The translations under genes and the position numbers were made by a program. Shown piece after piece: positions 17,611 to 25,915 of a stretch of DNA of 62,462 bases. The notes below the pieces were generated by a model. It was not told where the DNA came from, ran no database searches, and saw only the letters and a list, made by a program, of their open reading frames with translations. Position 1 is the first letter of the stretch. Each line of letters starts with the position of its first letter. The stretch is from Falsigemmobacter faecalis (lineage in GTDB: Bacteria; Pseudomonadota; Alphaproteobacteria; Rhodobacterales; Rhodobacteraceae): contig NZ_RRAZ01000022.1 in the NCBI RefSeq assembly GCF_003863335.1, positions 1 to 62,462 on the forward strand. Reading direction: 5' to 3'.

Positions 17611-18174
17611 TCAGGGGATAATGCGGGTGTATTTGATGCCCGCGAGGGTGGCGCCCGCGATCAGACCGGACTGCCCGAAGACCAAAGCCACAACCGGGGC
17701 CGTCTCGGTGCTCTCTTTGCCGATCGAAGCGCCCTGATCGGGCAGCGCGTAACGCGCATCCGCGCCCACCGCCCAGCCGTGGTTCTGACGGAACTCGCCC
17801 AGGGCCTGCTCGGTCATGAAGAAGAGCGCATGGGCATATTGCTGTGCGCCGATCTGAAAACCCACGGTGGCACGGGTGGCCGAATAATAATCAACGGTGA
17901 TGTCATTGATGCGCAGAGCGCCCTGCCCGAAGCCCGCGCCAAAGCCAAATCCGGCCTCGGTGATCAGCGGCATATAAAGGATGCCCACCGATTTCATCGC
18001 CAGATCGCGGGTGCCGGGATAGCGGCTGAAAAGATAGTCCCGCGTGGCATCCACGCGCGCATCGATCGTCGCACCGCCGGTCGAGCCGATGCCATTGGCA
18101 CAGGCTGCAAGGCCAAAACTCGCCCCGAGCCCCATAAGAAGCCCGCGCCGCTGCAGGAGGGTGGTGGCTGTCAT
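17611..18174 (-). CDS. YSC84/SYLF-domain lipoprotein
   Basis: A 187-residue exported protein. The N-terminus has twin arginines (QRRGLLMG), a hydrophobic stretch and a lipobox ending GLAAC (Cys about residue 25), so it is a lipoprotein that may use the Tat route. The rest is a SYLF (Ysc84) domain, with the glycine-rich EAGFGFGAGFGQGAL segment, TVGFQIGAQQYAHALFF and GLIAGATLAGIKYTRI at the C-terminus. Eukaryotic SYLF proteins bind phosphoinositides; the bacterial role is not established. It is transcribed alone between hemB and gyrA. Confidence 0.85.
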   Translation of the reverse strand: MTATTLLQRRGLLMGLGASFGLAACANGIGSTGGATIDARVDATRDYLFSRYPGTRDLAMKSVGILYMPLITEAGFGFGAGFGQGALRINDITVDYYSATRATVGFQIGAQQYAHALFFMTEQALGEFRQNHGWAVGADARYALPDQGASIGKESTETAPVVALVFGQSGLIAGATLAGIKYTRIIP

Positions 18175-18284
18175 TTGTCTGCTCCGCCTTTGTGCGGGAT
18201 TGTTCCCGCTTATTACGGCTTACACTAGGCAGTATTTTCCGCTCTGTCACCCCGCAGGGCGACAAAGCGGCGAAGTGGCGCTGA

Positions 18285-19277
18285 TCAGCCCTTCAGATAG
18301 TTCGCAACATCCACCGCGAAATAGGTCAGGATCCCGTCGCAGCCGGCGCGTTTAAAGCACAAAAGGCTTTCCAGCATGGATTTTTCGCCGTCAATCCAGC
18401 CGTTCTGCGCCGCCCCCTTCAACATCGCATATTCGCCCGAGACCTGATAGGCGAAGGTCGGCACCTGCAGCTCGCGCTTTACCCGCGTGCAGATATCGAG
18501 ATAGGGCATCCCGGGCTTCACCATGACCATATCCGCGCCCTCGGCGAGATCGCGGGCCACCAGACGCAGCGCCTCATCGGAATTGCCGGGGTTCATCTGA
18601 TAGGTCTTCTTATCGCCGACCAGACGCCCCGAGGCGCCCACCGCATCGCGGAACGGCCCATAAAAACACGAGGCATATTTCGCCGAATAGGACATGATCG
18701 TCACATCCTGATGGCCGTTTTCTTCCAAAGCCGCGCGCATTGCACCAATGCGGCCATCCATCATATCAGACGGCCCAAGGATATCCGCCCCGGCCTCAGC
18801 CTGGGCCAGCGCCATTTTCACCAGCGCCTCAACGGTTTCGTCATTGACGATGATGCCATCGACCACAAAGCCGTCATGGCCATTGGCGTTATAGGGATCA
18901 AGCGCGATATCCGTCATCACCGCCAGCGAGGGCAGCTCTTTTTTCAGCATGCGGATCGCGCGGTTGGTCAGGTTTTCCGGGCTCCAGGCCTCGGCGCAGT
19001 CTTCGGTGCGCAGCGATTGATCGGTATAGGGAAAAAGGCAGATCACCTGCACCCCCGCCTCATGCGCCTCCGTCGCGCGCACCAGCAGTCGATCAAGCGT
19101 CAGGCGCGAGACCCCCGGCATTGAGGCGATCGGCTCTTCAGCATTATGACCCTCGCGGATGAAAACCGGCCAGATCAGATCCGCCGCTGACAGGCGGTTT
19201 TCCTGCACCAGATCGCGAAGTGCCGGCGTGCGGCGCAGGCGGCGAAAGCGGGTGGCGGGGTAATCTGCGAAGGTCAT
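18285..19277 (-). CDS. hemB: Delta-aminolevulinic acid dehydratase (porphobilinogen synthase)
   Basis: Condenses two 5-aminolevulinate molecules to porphobilinogen in haem, chlorophyll and cobamide synthesis. The 330-residue protein has the second active-site Lys in MVMVKPGMPYLDI (about residue 250) and the first Lys region near SYSAKYASCFYGPFRDAV. The catalytic zinc site (Cys triad, DVCLCxYTSHGHCG in zinc enzymes) is replaced by DIALDPYNANGHDG with no Cys, so the enzyme is of the zinc-independent type. ATG at 19277 (MTFADYPATRFRR) matches the family start; the GTG at 19316 adds 13 unlike residues. Confidence 0.95.
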   Translation of the reverse strand: MTFADYPATRFRRLRRTPALRDLVQENRLSAADLIWPVFIREGHNAEEPIASMPGVSRLTLDRLLVRATEAHEAGVQVICLFPYTDQSLRTEDCAEAWSPENLTNRAIRMLKKELPSLAVMTDIALDPYNANGHDGFVVDGIIVNDETVEALVKMALAQAEAGADILGPSDMMDGRIGAMRAALEENGHQDVTIMSYSAKYASCFYGPFRDAVGASGRLVGDKKTYQMNPGNSDEALRLVARDLAEGADMVMVKPGMPYLDICTRVKRELQVPTFAYQVSGEYAMLKGAAQNGWIDGEKSMLESLLCFKRAGCDGILTYFAVDVANYLKG

Positions 19278-19441
19278 GGCCAGGGTTCCATCAACAAAGA
19301 TGCCCCGTCCTGCCATGATCCGCCCCGCCGCTCAAGCCTGAAGACCGCGCCCTGCCCTTCGCTCTATGGCGGAACTGTCTGGGCAAAGCCGCAGAGCGGC
19401 GTTAGACAGGTGCCGAGCCTTTCAGACGGAGCCTGACCCGG

Positions 19442-19969
19442 GTGGACATCCTGCGCCTGCTGCCGGAAATCATCGACTTCTACAGCTTCTCCAACCTCTG
19501 GTTCTGGATAGCGCTGGCCGTGATGTGGTCGCGCGCCAGCCATTTCGTGCTGGGCGTGCCCTGGGATCTGGTGACCCGGGCGCGGCGCAGCGGCGATCCG
19601 CAGGTCTTGCGCGATATCACTGCTTTGGCCGAAATCCACGCCCGCCGCATCTGCCATATTGCCCGCGCCGGGGGGGCCGTTCTGACCGGCGCGGTCTTTG
19701 CCCTGCTGACCCTGCTGGTCGTGCTGGGCTTTGGCTATGGGCTGCATCTGGCCCAGGCGCTGGCGCTTTTGCTGGTGCCTGCGATGCTGACATCCGTGCT
19801 CAGCCGCCGCGCCTGCCTGCGGATTGAGGCCGGGGCCGCAGCTGACGAGACTTTTCGCCTGCTCTCGCGTCACCGCTTCTTCGTACAACTGATCGGAATG
19901 ATTGCGATCTTTGTCACCTCTATGTGGGGGATGTATCAAAATCTCTCCGTCTCGATTTTGGGAAACTGA
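19442..19969 (+). CDS. Small membrane protein upstream of mfd
   Basis: A 175-residue inner-membrane protein with about four hydrophobic segments: near residues 17-35 (LWFWIALAVMW), two adjoining ones at about 78-115 (GGAVLTGAVFALLTLLVVLG and on), and one near 148-165. Homologues in Rhodobacterales are, to my recollection, labelled 'component of SufBCD complex', but nothing in the sequence (no Cys motif, no Suf domain) supports an iron-sulfur role, so that name should be treated with caution. The GTG start has GGAG 12 bp upstream. It ends 3 bp before the mfd ATG and is surely cotranscribed with it. Confidence 0.7.
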   Translation: MDILRLLPEIIDFYSFSNLWFWIALAVMWSRASHFVLGVPWDLVTRARRSGDPQVLRDITALAEIHARRICHIARAGGAVLTGAVFALLTLLVVLGFGYGLHLAQALALLLVPAMLTSVLSRRACLRIEAGAAADETFRLLSRHRFFVQLIGMIAIFVTSMWGMYQNLSVSILGN

Positions 19970-19972
19970 CCC

Positions 19973-22900
19973 ATGCCTCTTTTGCTGACGGGCGGTGCGC
20001 CCGAGGGATTTGACGCCACCCGCGTTCTGTCCGAAGCCGACCGCGCCAAAGGCCCGGTGCTGCATATCGCGCGCGATGACAAACGCGCCGCCGCCATGAT
20101 CGAAGCGCTTTCCGTTCTCGATCCGGCGCGGGTGGTGCTGCATTTCCCGGCCTGGGACTGCCTGCCCTATGACCGCATCTCGCCCAATCCTGAGCTGTCG
20201 GCCCAGCGGATGTCGGTGCTTGCCGCGCTCACCCACGGGCTGCCGGTGCCGCCGATCGTGGTCACCACGCTGTCAGCCGCCATGCAAAGGGTCCCCACCC
20301 GCGAGACCGTGCTGCGCGCGAGTTTCATCGCCCAGGTCGGCGATCGGGTGGATGAGGCGGCTTTGCGGGCTTTCCTCGTGCGGGCGGGCTTTTCCTATTC
20401 CCCCACCGTGACCGAGCCCGGCGACTGCGCGATCCGCGGCGGCATCGTCGATATCTGGCCGCCGGGCCATGACGCCCCGGTGCGGCTTGATTTCTTCGGC
20501 GATCAGCTCGACAGCATCCGCCGCTTTGACGCCGATACCCAACGCTCGGGCGAGCGGCTGACCTCGGTCGATCTGTCCCCGGTCTCTGAGATCATCCTTG
20601 ATGAGGCGGCCATCGCGCGGTTCCGGCAGAATTACCGCGTGGAATTTGGCACCGGCGGCCAGGATGACCCGCTTTATGAGGCGGTGAGTGCCGGGCGCAA
20701 ATATGCCGGCATGGAGCATTGGATGGGTTTTTTCCATGACAGCCTCGCCACGCTTTTCGACTTCCTGCCTGGTGCCACGATCACCATGGACGACCAGCTG
20801 GATGCCGTGCGCGATGCCCGCTGGCACCAGATCTCAGAGCAATATGACGCCCGCCGCGAAGCGCTGAGCAATAAGGCCCGCCTCGACAGCCCCTATAAAC
20901 CGGCGCCGCCCGGTCTGCTTTACCTCGATGAGGAAGCCTGGATGGGGGCCATTGGCGACCGCCGGGTCGTGCGCTTTCACGGCGCGCCGCAGCCGCCCGG
21001 ACCGGGGGTGATCGACACCCTTGCCCGCAAAGGCAAAAACTTCGCCATTGAGCGCCAGACCGAGGGGCTGAACCTCTTTGGAGCGCTGGCCGATCACATC
21101 CGCGCCCGCCGCCAGCACGGCCATGTGGTACTGACCCACCACTCTGAAGGCTCGCGTGAGCGGATGGCGGGGCTTTTGGCCGATCAGGGGCTGACCGGGG
21201 CCGAGATGGTCGCCGATCTGCGCGCGCTGCCCGAATATAAAAAGGGCAAGGGCCAGCTTTTCCTGGTGATCTGGGGTCTGGATCAGGGCTTTGAGGCCCC
21301 GGGCCTTACGGTTGTGTCCGAGCAGGATGTCTTAGGCGACCGCATGATCGGCCGCCCGCGCCGCAAAAAGAAGGCCGAGAACTTCCTGCAAAGCACCACC
21401 TCGCTCACCCCCGGTGATCTGGTTGTGCATATTGAGCATGGCATCGGGCGCTTTAAGGGGCTGGAGACCATCAATGCGCTTGGTGCGCCGCATGACTGTC
21501 TGGCGCTGGAATATGCGGGCGGTGACAGGCTTTACCTGCCGGTTGAAAACATTGAACTGCTGTCGCGCTATGGCCACGAAGAGGGCCTGCTCGACAAACT
21601 CGGCGGCGGTGCCTGGCAGGCCCGCAAGGCCAAGCTGAAAGAGCGGATCCGCGAAATCGCCGACCGCCTGATGCGGGTGGCAGCGGAACGCAGCCTGCGC
21701 GCCGCCCCGATCCTGACCCCGCCCGAGGGGCTTTGGGATGCCTTCTGCGCGCGCTTTCCTTATGTCGAGACCGACGATCAGCTCAGCTCCATCGCCTCGG
21801 TGATTGAGGATCTCGGCCAGGGCAATCCGATGGACCGCCTGGTCGTCGGCGACGTGGGCTTTGGCAAAACCGAAGTGGCGATGCGGGCGGCTTTTGTGGC
21901 GGCGATGGCGGGCATGCAGGTGGCGGTGGTCGCCCCGACCACCCTGCTCGCGCGGCAGCACTTCCGCAGTTTTGAAGCTCGTTTCAAAGGCTTCCCGCTG
22001 AATGTTAAACCACTTTCGCGTTTTGTCACCGCCAAAGAAGCCGCGAAAACCCGCGAGGGTCTGGCCGATGGCACGGTGGATATCGTCGTCGGCACCCATG
22101 CGGTGCTGGCCCAGGCGGTGAAATTCAAAAACCTTGGCCTGCTGATCATCGACGAAGAGCAGCACTTCGGGGTGACCCATAAAGAGCGGCTGAAGGAACT
22201 CCGCTCAGACATCCATGTGCTGACGCTGACCGCAACGCCGATCCCGCGCACGCTGCAACTCTCGCTCTCAGGGGTGCGGGACCTTTCCGTCATCGCCACG
22301 CCCCCGGTCGATCGTCTGGCGATCCGGACTTACGTATCGGAATTTGACGGCGTGACGATCCGCGAGGCGCTGCTGCGCGAGAAATACCGCGGCGGGCAAA
22401 GCTTCTTCGTGGTGCCGCGGATCTCGGATCTGCCGGATATGGAGCAGTTCCTGCGCGACCATGTGCCGGAGGTCAGCGTGATCGTGGCCAATGGCCAGCT
22501 CGCAGCCGGAGAGCTCGACCAGCGGATGAACGATTTCTACGACGGCAAGGCCGATGTGCTGCTGGCCACCACAATCGTGGAATCGGGCCTCGATATCCCG
22601 ACCGCCAATACGATGATTATCCACCGCGCCGATATGTTCGGCCTGAGCCAGCTTTATCAGATCCGCGGTCGTGTGGGCCGCTCCAAGACCCGCGCCTATT
22701 GCTATCTGACCACCAAACCCCGCAGCCCGCTGACGCCCCAGGCCGAGCGCAGACTGAAACTTCTGGCGAGCTTTGACAGTCTGGGTGCCGGATTTAACCT
22801 TGCCTCCCATGACCTTGACCAGCGCGGCGCCGGGAACCTGCTCGGCGAAGAGCAGTCGGGCCATATCAAAGAAGTGGGCTTTGAGCTTTACCAGCACATG

Positions 22901-23563
22901 CTGGAAGAGACGATCGCCAGGATCCGCTCGGGCGAGATTGAGGGGCCGCAGTCCTTCGACAGCGACTGGGCACCGCAGATCAATCTGGGCGTGCCGGTGC
23001 TGATCCCCGAGGCCTATATCCCCGATCTCGACGTGCGCCTTGGTCTTTACCGCCGCCTGTCAGGTCTGACCGGAAAGGTCGAGCTTGAGGGCTTTGCGGC
23101 AGAACTGATTGACCGTTTCGGCCCGGTGCCGAAAGAGGTGAACACCCTGCTTTTGGTCATGCGCATCAAGGCGATGTGCAAACGTGCCGGAATCGGCAAG
23201 CTGGATGCCGGGCCAAAAGGCGCGACCGTGCAGTTCCATGCCGATAAATTCCCCAATCCGGCAGGGCTTGTTGAATATCTGCAGGCCGATCCGCATAATG
23301 TAAAGCTGAAGGACAACAGGCTGATCATCGCGCGCGACTGGCCCAATGACGCCGAAAAGATCAAAGGCAGCTTTGCGATTGCCCGCGATCTGGCGGAAAA
23401 GGCAAAGCCCTCCTCCGCCGCGCCAAAAGCGCCGCCGAAAGCCGTGCCGCCGCCGATCCACAAGCCCGCAGCGCCGCCCAAAGCCCCCGCAACGCCGCTG
23501 CGCCGCGTGCCGGTTGAGCGTCGTCCCCCGCCACGCAGCAAAGCCCCGAAACGGTGGGAGTAA
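19973..23563 (+). CDS. mfd: Transcription-repair coupling factor
   Basis: Mfd removes RNA polymerase stalled at DNA lesions and recruits UvrA. The 1196-residue protein has the UvrB-homologous N-terminal module (PAWDCLPYDRISP near residue 60), the RNA polymerase interaction domain (CarD-like, GDLVVHIEHGIGRFKGLE near 480), the RecG-like translocase with VVGDVGFGKTEVA (Walker A, about 625) and DEEQHFG (about 726), and the TRCF C-terminal domain. The last about 60 residues are a Pro/Ala/Lys-rich tail beyond the usual family end. The upstream membrane gene ends 3 bp before it, and the DUF3445 gene starts inside its last codons. Confidence 0.97.
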   Translation: MPLLLTGGAPEGFDATRVLSEADRAKGPVLHIARDDKRAAAMIEALSVLDPARVVLHFPAWDCLPYDRISPNPELSAQRMSVLAALTHGLPVPPIVVTTLSAAMQRVPTRETVLRASFIAQVGDRVDEAALRAFLVRAGFSYSPTVTEPGDCAIRGGIVDIWPPGHDAPVRLDFFGDQLDSIRRFDADTQRSGERLTSVDLSPVSEIILDEAAIARFRQNYRVEFGTGGQDDPLYEAVSAGRKYAGMEHWMGFFHDSLATLFDFLPGATITMDDQLDAVRDARWHQISEQYDARREALSNKARLDSPYKPAPPGLLYLDEEAWMGAIGDRRVVRFHGAPQPPGPGVIDTLARKGKNFAIERQTEGLNLFGALADHIRARRQHGHVVLTHHSEGSRERMAGLLADQGLTGAEMVADLRALPEYKKGKGQLFLVIWGLDQGFEAPGLTVVSEQDVLGDRMIGRPRRKKKAENFLQSTTSLTPGDLVVHIEHGIGRFKGLETINALGAPHDCLALEYAGGDRLYLPVENIELLSRYGHEEGLLDKLGGGAWQARKAKLKERIREIADRLMRVAAERSLRAAPILTPPEGLWDAFCARFPYVETDDQLSSIASVIEDLGQGNPMDRLVVGDVGFGKTEVAMRAAFVAAMAGMQVAVVAPTTLLARQHFRSFEARFKGFPLNVKPLSRFVTAKEAAKTREGLADGTVDIVVGTHAVLAQAVKFKNLGLLIIDEEQHFGVTHKERLKELRSDIHVLTLTATPIPRTLQLSLSGVRDLSVIATPPVDRLAIRTYVSEFDGVTIREALLREKYRGGQSFFVVPRISDLPDMEQFLRDHVPEVSVIVANGQLAAGELDQRMNDFYDGKADVLLATTIVESGLDIPTANTMIIHRADMFGLSQLYQIRGRVGRSKTRAYCYLTTKPRSPLTPQAERRLKLLASFDSLGAGFNLASHDLDQRGAGNLLGEEQSGHIKEVGFELYQHMLEETIARIRSGEIEGPQSFDSDWAPQINLGVPVLIPEAYIPDLDVRLGLYRRLSGLTGKVELEGFAAELIDRFGPVPKEVNTLLLVMRIKAMCKRAGIGKLDAGPKGATVQFHADKFPNPAGLVEYLQADPHNVKLKDNRLIIARDWPNDAEKIKGSFAIARDLAEKAKPSSAAPKAPPKAVPPPIHKPAAPPKAPATPLRRVPVERRPPPRSKAPKRWE

Positions 23564-24345
23564 ACTCTGCGCCGGTCCTGCAGGACCGGCTGCCGCAGAT
23601 GCCCTGGATGGACCCGGTGGGCGCAAAGCTGCCGGGCATCCGCCCGCTGGACCCCGAGGCCTGGATCTTTCAGGATGAGGCGTTCACAGGCCAGATGCGG
23701 CAGCGCGATGCGCTGATCCGCACCCGGCCAGCGGAGATCCACGCCCTCTTGCCCGAGGCAGCGGAATCCGCCCGGGAACTGCTGTCAGAAACACTCATTC
23801 TTTTGTTGAAGAACGCCGCGTATAGTGTTGAATCTGATAGAATAATCCGTCCTGACGGCGAGGCGGTTGAGATCGATTTCACCGCCCCGCTGCTCACCCT
23901 TGGACGGCTGGTGCAGGAGGATTTCGTCCTTCATCTGCCCGAGGGCCGCGAGCATGTGATGAAAGCGGCGATCCTGTGCTTTCCCGCAAGCTGGTCTCTG
24001 TCAGAAAAGATCGGCAGGCCGCTGACCGGGATCCATCGCCCGGTGAAGGAATATGACGAGAATCTTGCGCTGCGGGTGCAGCGGCTGTTTGACGCCATCC
24101 GCCCCGGACAGCCGCTCTGGCGCTCAAATGCGCTGCTCTATGAGGATCCGGCGCTGTTTCAGCCGCGCCGCGAGGGGGAGGTTCGCCCCAAACCCCTCAG
24201 CCGCAATTATCTGCGCTCAGAGCGGCAGGCCCTGTTGCGCCTGCCGCAGACCAAAGCGGTGGTCTTTTCGATCCACACCAGCATCCTGCATGTGGATCGG
24301 GTCCCGCCCGAGGCCCTTGCGGCCTTTCGGGCGCTGCACCCTTAG
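23554..24345 (+). CDS. DUF3445 protein (haem-dependent oxidative N-demethylase family)
   Basis: A 263-residue cytosolic protein matching the DUF3445 family: PWMDPVGAKLPGIRPLD near the N-terminus, LVQEDFVLHLP, LCFPASWSLSEKIGRPLTGI, then HRPVKEYDENLALRVQRLFD and the late FSIHTSILHVDRVPPEA. A characterised Pseudomonas member is the catalytic subunit of a haem-dependent oxidative N-demethylase of dimethylamine; whether this one shares the substrate is unknown, and no partner subunits are nearby. It starts at a GTG overlapping the mfd stop by 10 bp and ends overlapping the convergent alkD-like gene by 4 bp. Confidence 0.85.
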   Translation: MGVNSAPVLQDRLPQMPWMDPVGAKLPGIRPLDPEAWIFQDEAFTGQMRQRDALIRTRPAEIHALLPEAAESARELLSETLILLLKNAAYSVESDRIIRPDGEAVEIDFTAPLLTLGRLVQEDFVLHLPEGREHVMKAAILCFPASWSLSEKIGRPLTGIHRPVKEYDENLALRVQRLFDAIRPGQPLWRSNALLYEDPALFQPRREGEVRPKPLSRNYLRSERQALLRLPQTKAVVFSIHTSILHVDRVPPEALAAFRALHP

Positions 24346-25025
24346 TTTTGCAGGAAGCGCCCGGATTCCTTCAGCGCATAGCTTTTCAGCGCCGCACCAT
24401 GCTTTGCAATGAAGGCCCGCGCGCGGTCCGCATCATGGCGCGAAAGATCCGCGATCCAGCCCGAAACTGCCTTCTGGATGAACCAGTTACGATCCGAAAT
24501 TAAAGTCTCTGCCCAGGCCAGCGCGCGGTCACGGATCACCAGATCCGCGTCCTTGGGGTTGTTCATCTTGGCCCAGGGGCTGAGCATCAGGAAGGCCGCC
24601 CGGCGGCTCCAGCGGTTCTCAGCGGTGATGAAAGCCTCCAGCGCTTCGACGCGCGCGGGATCGGCCAGCAGACGCTTGGCCCCCGCAACGGCAAGCTGAT
24701 CCGCGAGCGCCGCGCCCTCGACACCCGGCAGCCAGGCAAGGATCAGCGCAAAGGCTTCGTCATCCGAGGGACGGATGCGGGCCTGCTCCAGCAGTTTGGC
24801 GGCCGCCATCATCGCATCGTGAACGCCGCTCTGCCAAAGGCCGTCCGCCAGCGCCAGACGCGCGTCCAGCGGCAGGCTTTGGCGCCATTCGCGGGCCAGC
24901 GCGTCGATTGCGGCGGGGGCAATGCCCAGGTAAGGGCGGTCCACCTTGTGCCAGGCAGCAGCTTCGGCAGCTTTTTGCACATCACCAAGGGTTTTCAGAT
25001 GCTCAAGCGCGTCTTCAGCCAGCAT
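24342..25025 (-). CDS. DNA alkylation repair protein, AlkD-like HEAT-repeat
   Basis: A 227-residue all-helical protein of the AlkD family, DNA glycosylases built of HEAT-like repeats that excise positively charged alkyl bases. Matching features are a C-terminal series of helices with AENRWSRRAAFLMLSPWAK, the WIQK-type segment RNWFIQKAVSGWI, and the end AKHGAALKSYALKESGRFL. ATG at 25025 follows GGAGAG closely; longer open sequence upstream is not protein-like. It is divergent from gph and convergent with the DUF3445 gene (4-bp overlap of stops). With mfd next door, the area is rich in repair genes. Confidence 0.82.
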   Translation of the reverse strand: MLAEDALEHLKTLGDVQKAAEAAAWHKVDRPYLGIAPAAIDALAREWRQSLPLDARLALADGLWQSGVHDAMMAAAKLLEQARIRPSDDEAFALILAWLPGVEGAALADQLAVAGAKRLLADPARVEALEAFITAENRWSRRAAFLMLSPWAKMNNPKDADLVIRDRALAWAETLISDRNWFIQKAVSGWIADLSRHDADRARAFIAKHGAALKSYALKESGRFLQN

Positions 25026-25242
25026 TTCACTCTCCGTGTCCGGGTCAGGCCGGGATACCGGCAGAAAAAGCCTCGGTAAAGCCCGGCGCGTCTGGTCACA
25101 AGAGCGAAATCCCGACGCGGCGCTATGGCGCGGCGGCCACAAGCGGAACCGACGGCTGAGAAACTGCTTTTCAATCGGGTCCGGCAGGGTTAGGCCCTGC
25201 GCCAGGCGCAGCCGCGCGACAGCTAAAGCGACAGGACGTTCC

Positions 25243-25911
25243 ATGCGCTCAGTTATCTTCGACCTCGACGGAACGCTTGCGGATACGGCAGCGGACCTGC
25301 TCGCGGCGGCCAATCAGGCGTTCGATCTGGCCGGCCATGGCCGCCCTCTGACCGCCGCCGATGCCCCGGTCGCGGGGTTTGGCAGCCGGGCGATGCTGAA
25401 GCACGGCGCGGCGCGGCTTAATCTGGGCTGGGGCGACGGGGATCTCGACCGCTGGCAGCCAGTGCTGCTGGCCGCCTATGAGGCTGAGATCTGCGCGCAG
25501 ACCCGGTTTTTCCCTGAAGCGGAGAGCACCATTGAGGCGCTGAAGCGCGAGGGCTGGCGGATTGGGATCTGCACCAATAAACCCATTGATCTGGCTGAAA
25601 AACTTCTGCTGGCGCTTGGCACGCGGGATCTTTTTGATGCGGTGGTGGGCGCCAATACCCTGCCCGTCCGCAAGCCCGACCCCGCGCCTTTGTGGCACGC
25701 GATTGAGCTGGCGGGCGGGCGGCGGGACCGGGCGGTTCTGGTCGGCGATACGATCACCGACCGCAAAACCGGCGCCAATGCCGGGGTGCCGGTGATTCTG
25801 GTCACCATGGGCCCCGAGGGCGATCTGGTGCGCGACATGGCTCCGGAAGGGGTGATCACCGCCTATCCTGAGTTGCCCGGCCTTCTGTCACAGCTTTGCC
25901 CCGCGGTCTGA
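25243..25911 (+). CDS. gph: Phosphoglycolate phosphatase-like HAD hydrolase
   Basis: Hydrolyses 2-phosphoglycolate formed from oxidative DNA damage or Rubisco oxygenation. The 222-residue protein has the four HAD motifs: DLDGTLADT (nucleophile Asp about residue 7), ICTNKP (motif II), KPDPAP (motif III Lys) and VGDTITDRKTGANA (motif IV). The cap domain is of the helical C1 type seen in Gph. Start 25243 has AGGA 8 bp upstream. The MFS transporter gene begins 4 bp after its stop. Other HAD phosphatase specificities cannot be excluded. Confidence 0.85.
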   Translation: MRSVIFDLDGTLADTAADLLAAANQAFDLAGHGRPLTAADAPVAGFGSRAMLKHGAARLNLGWGDGDLDRWQPVLLAAYEAEICAQTRFFPEAESTIEALKREGWRIGICTNKPIDLAEKLLLALGTRDLFDAVVGANTLPVRKPDPAPLWHAIELAGGRRDRAVLVGDTITDRKTGANAGVPVILVTMGPEGDLVRDMAPEGVITAYPELPGLLSQLCPAV

Positions 25912-25915
25912 GCTC

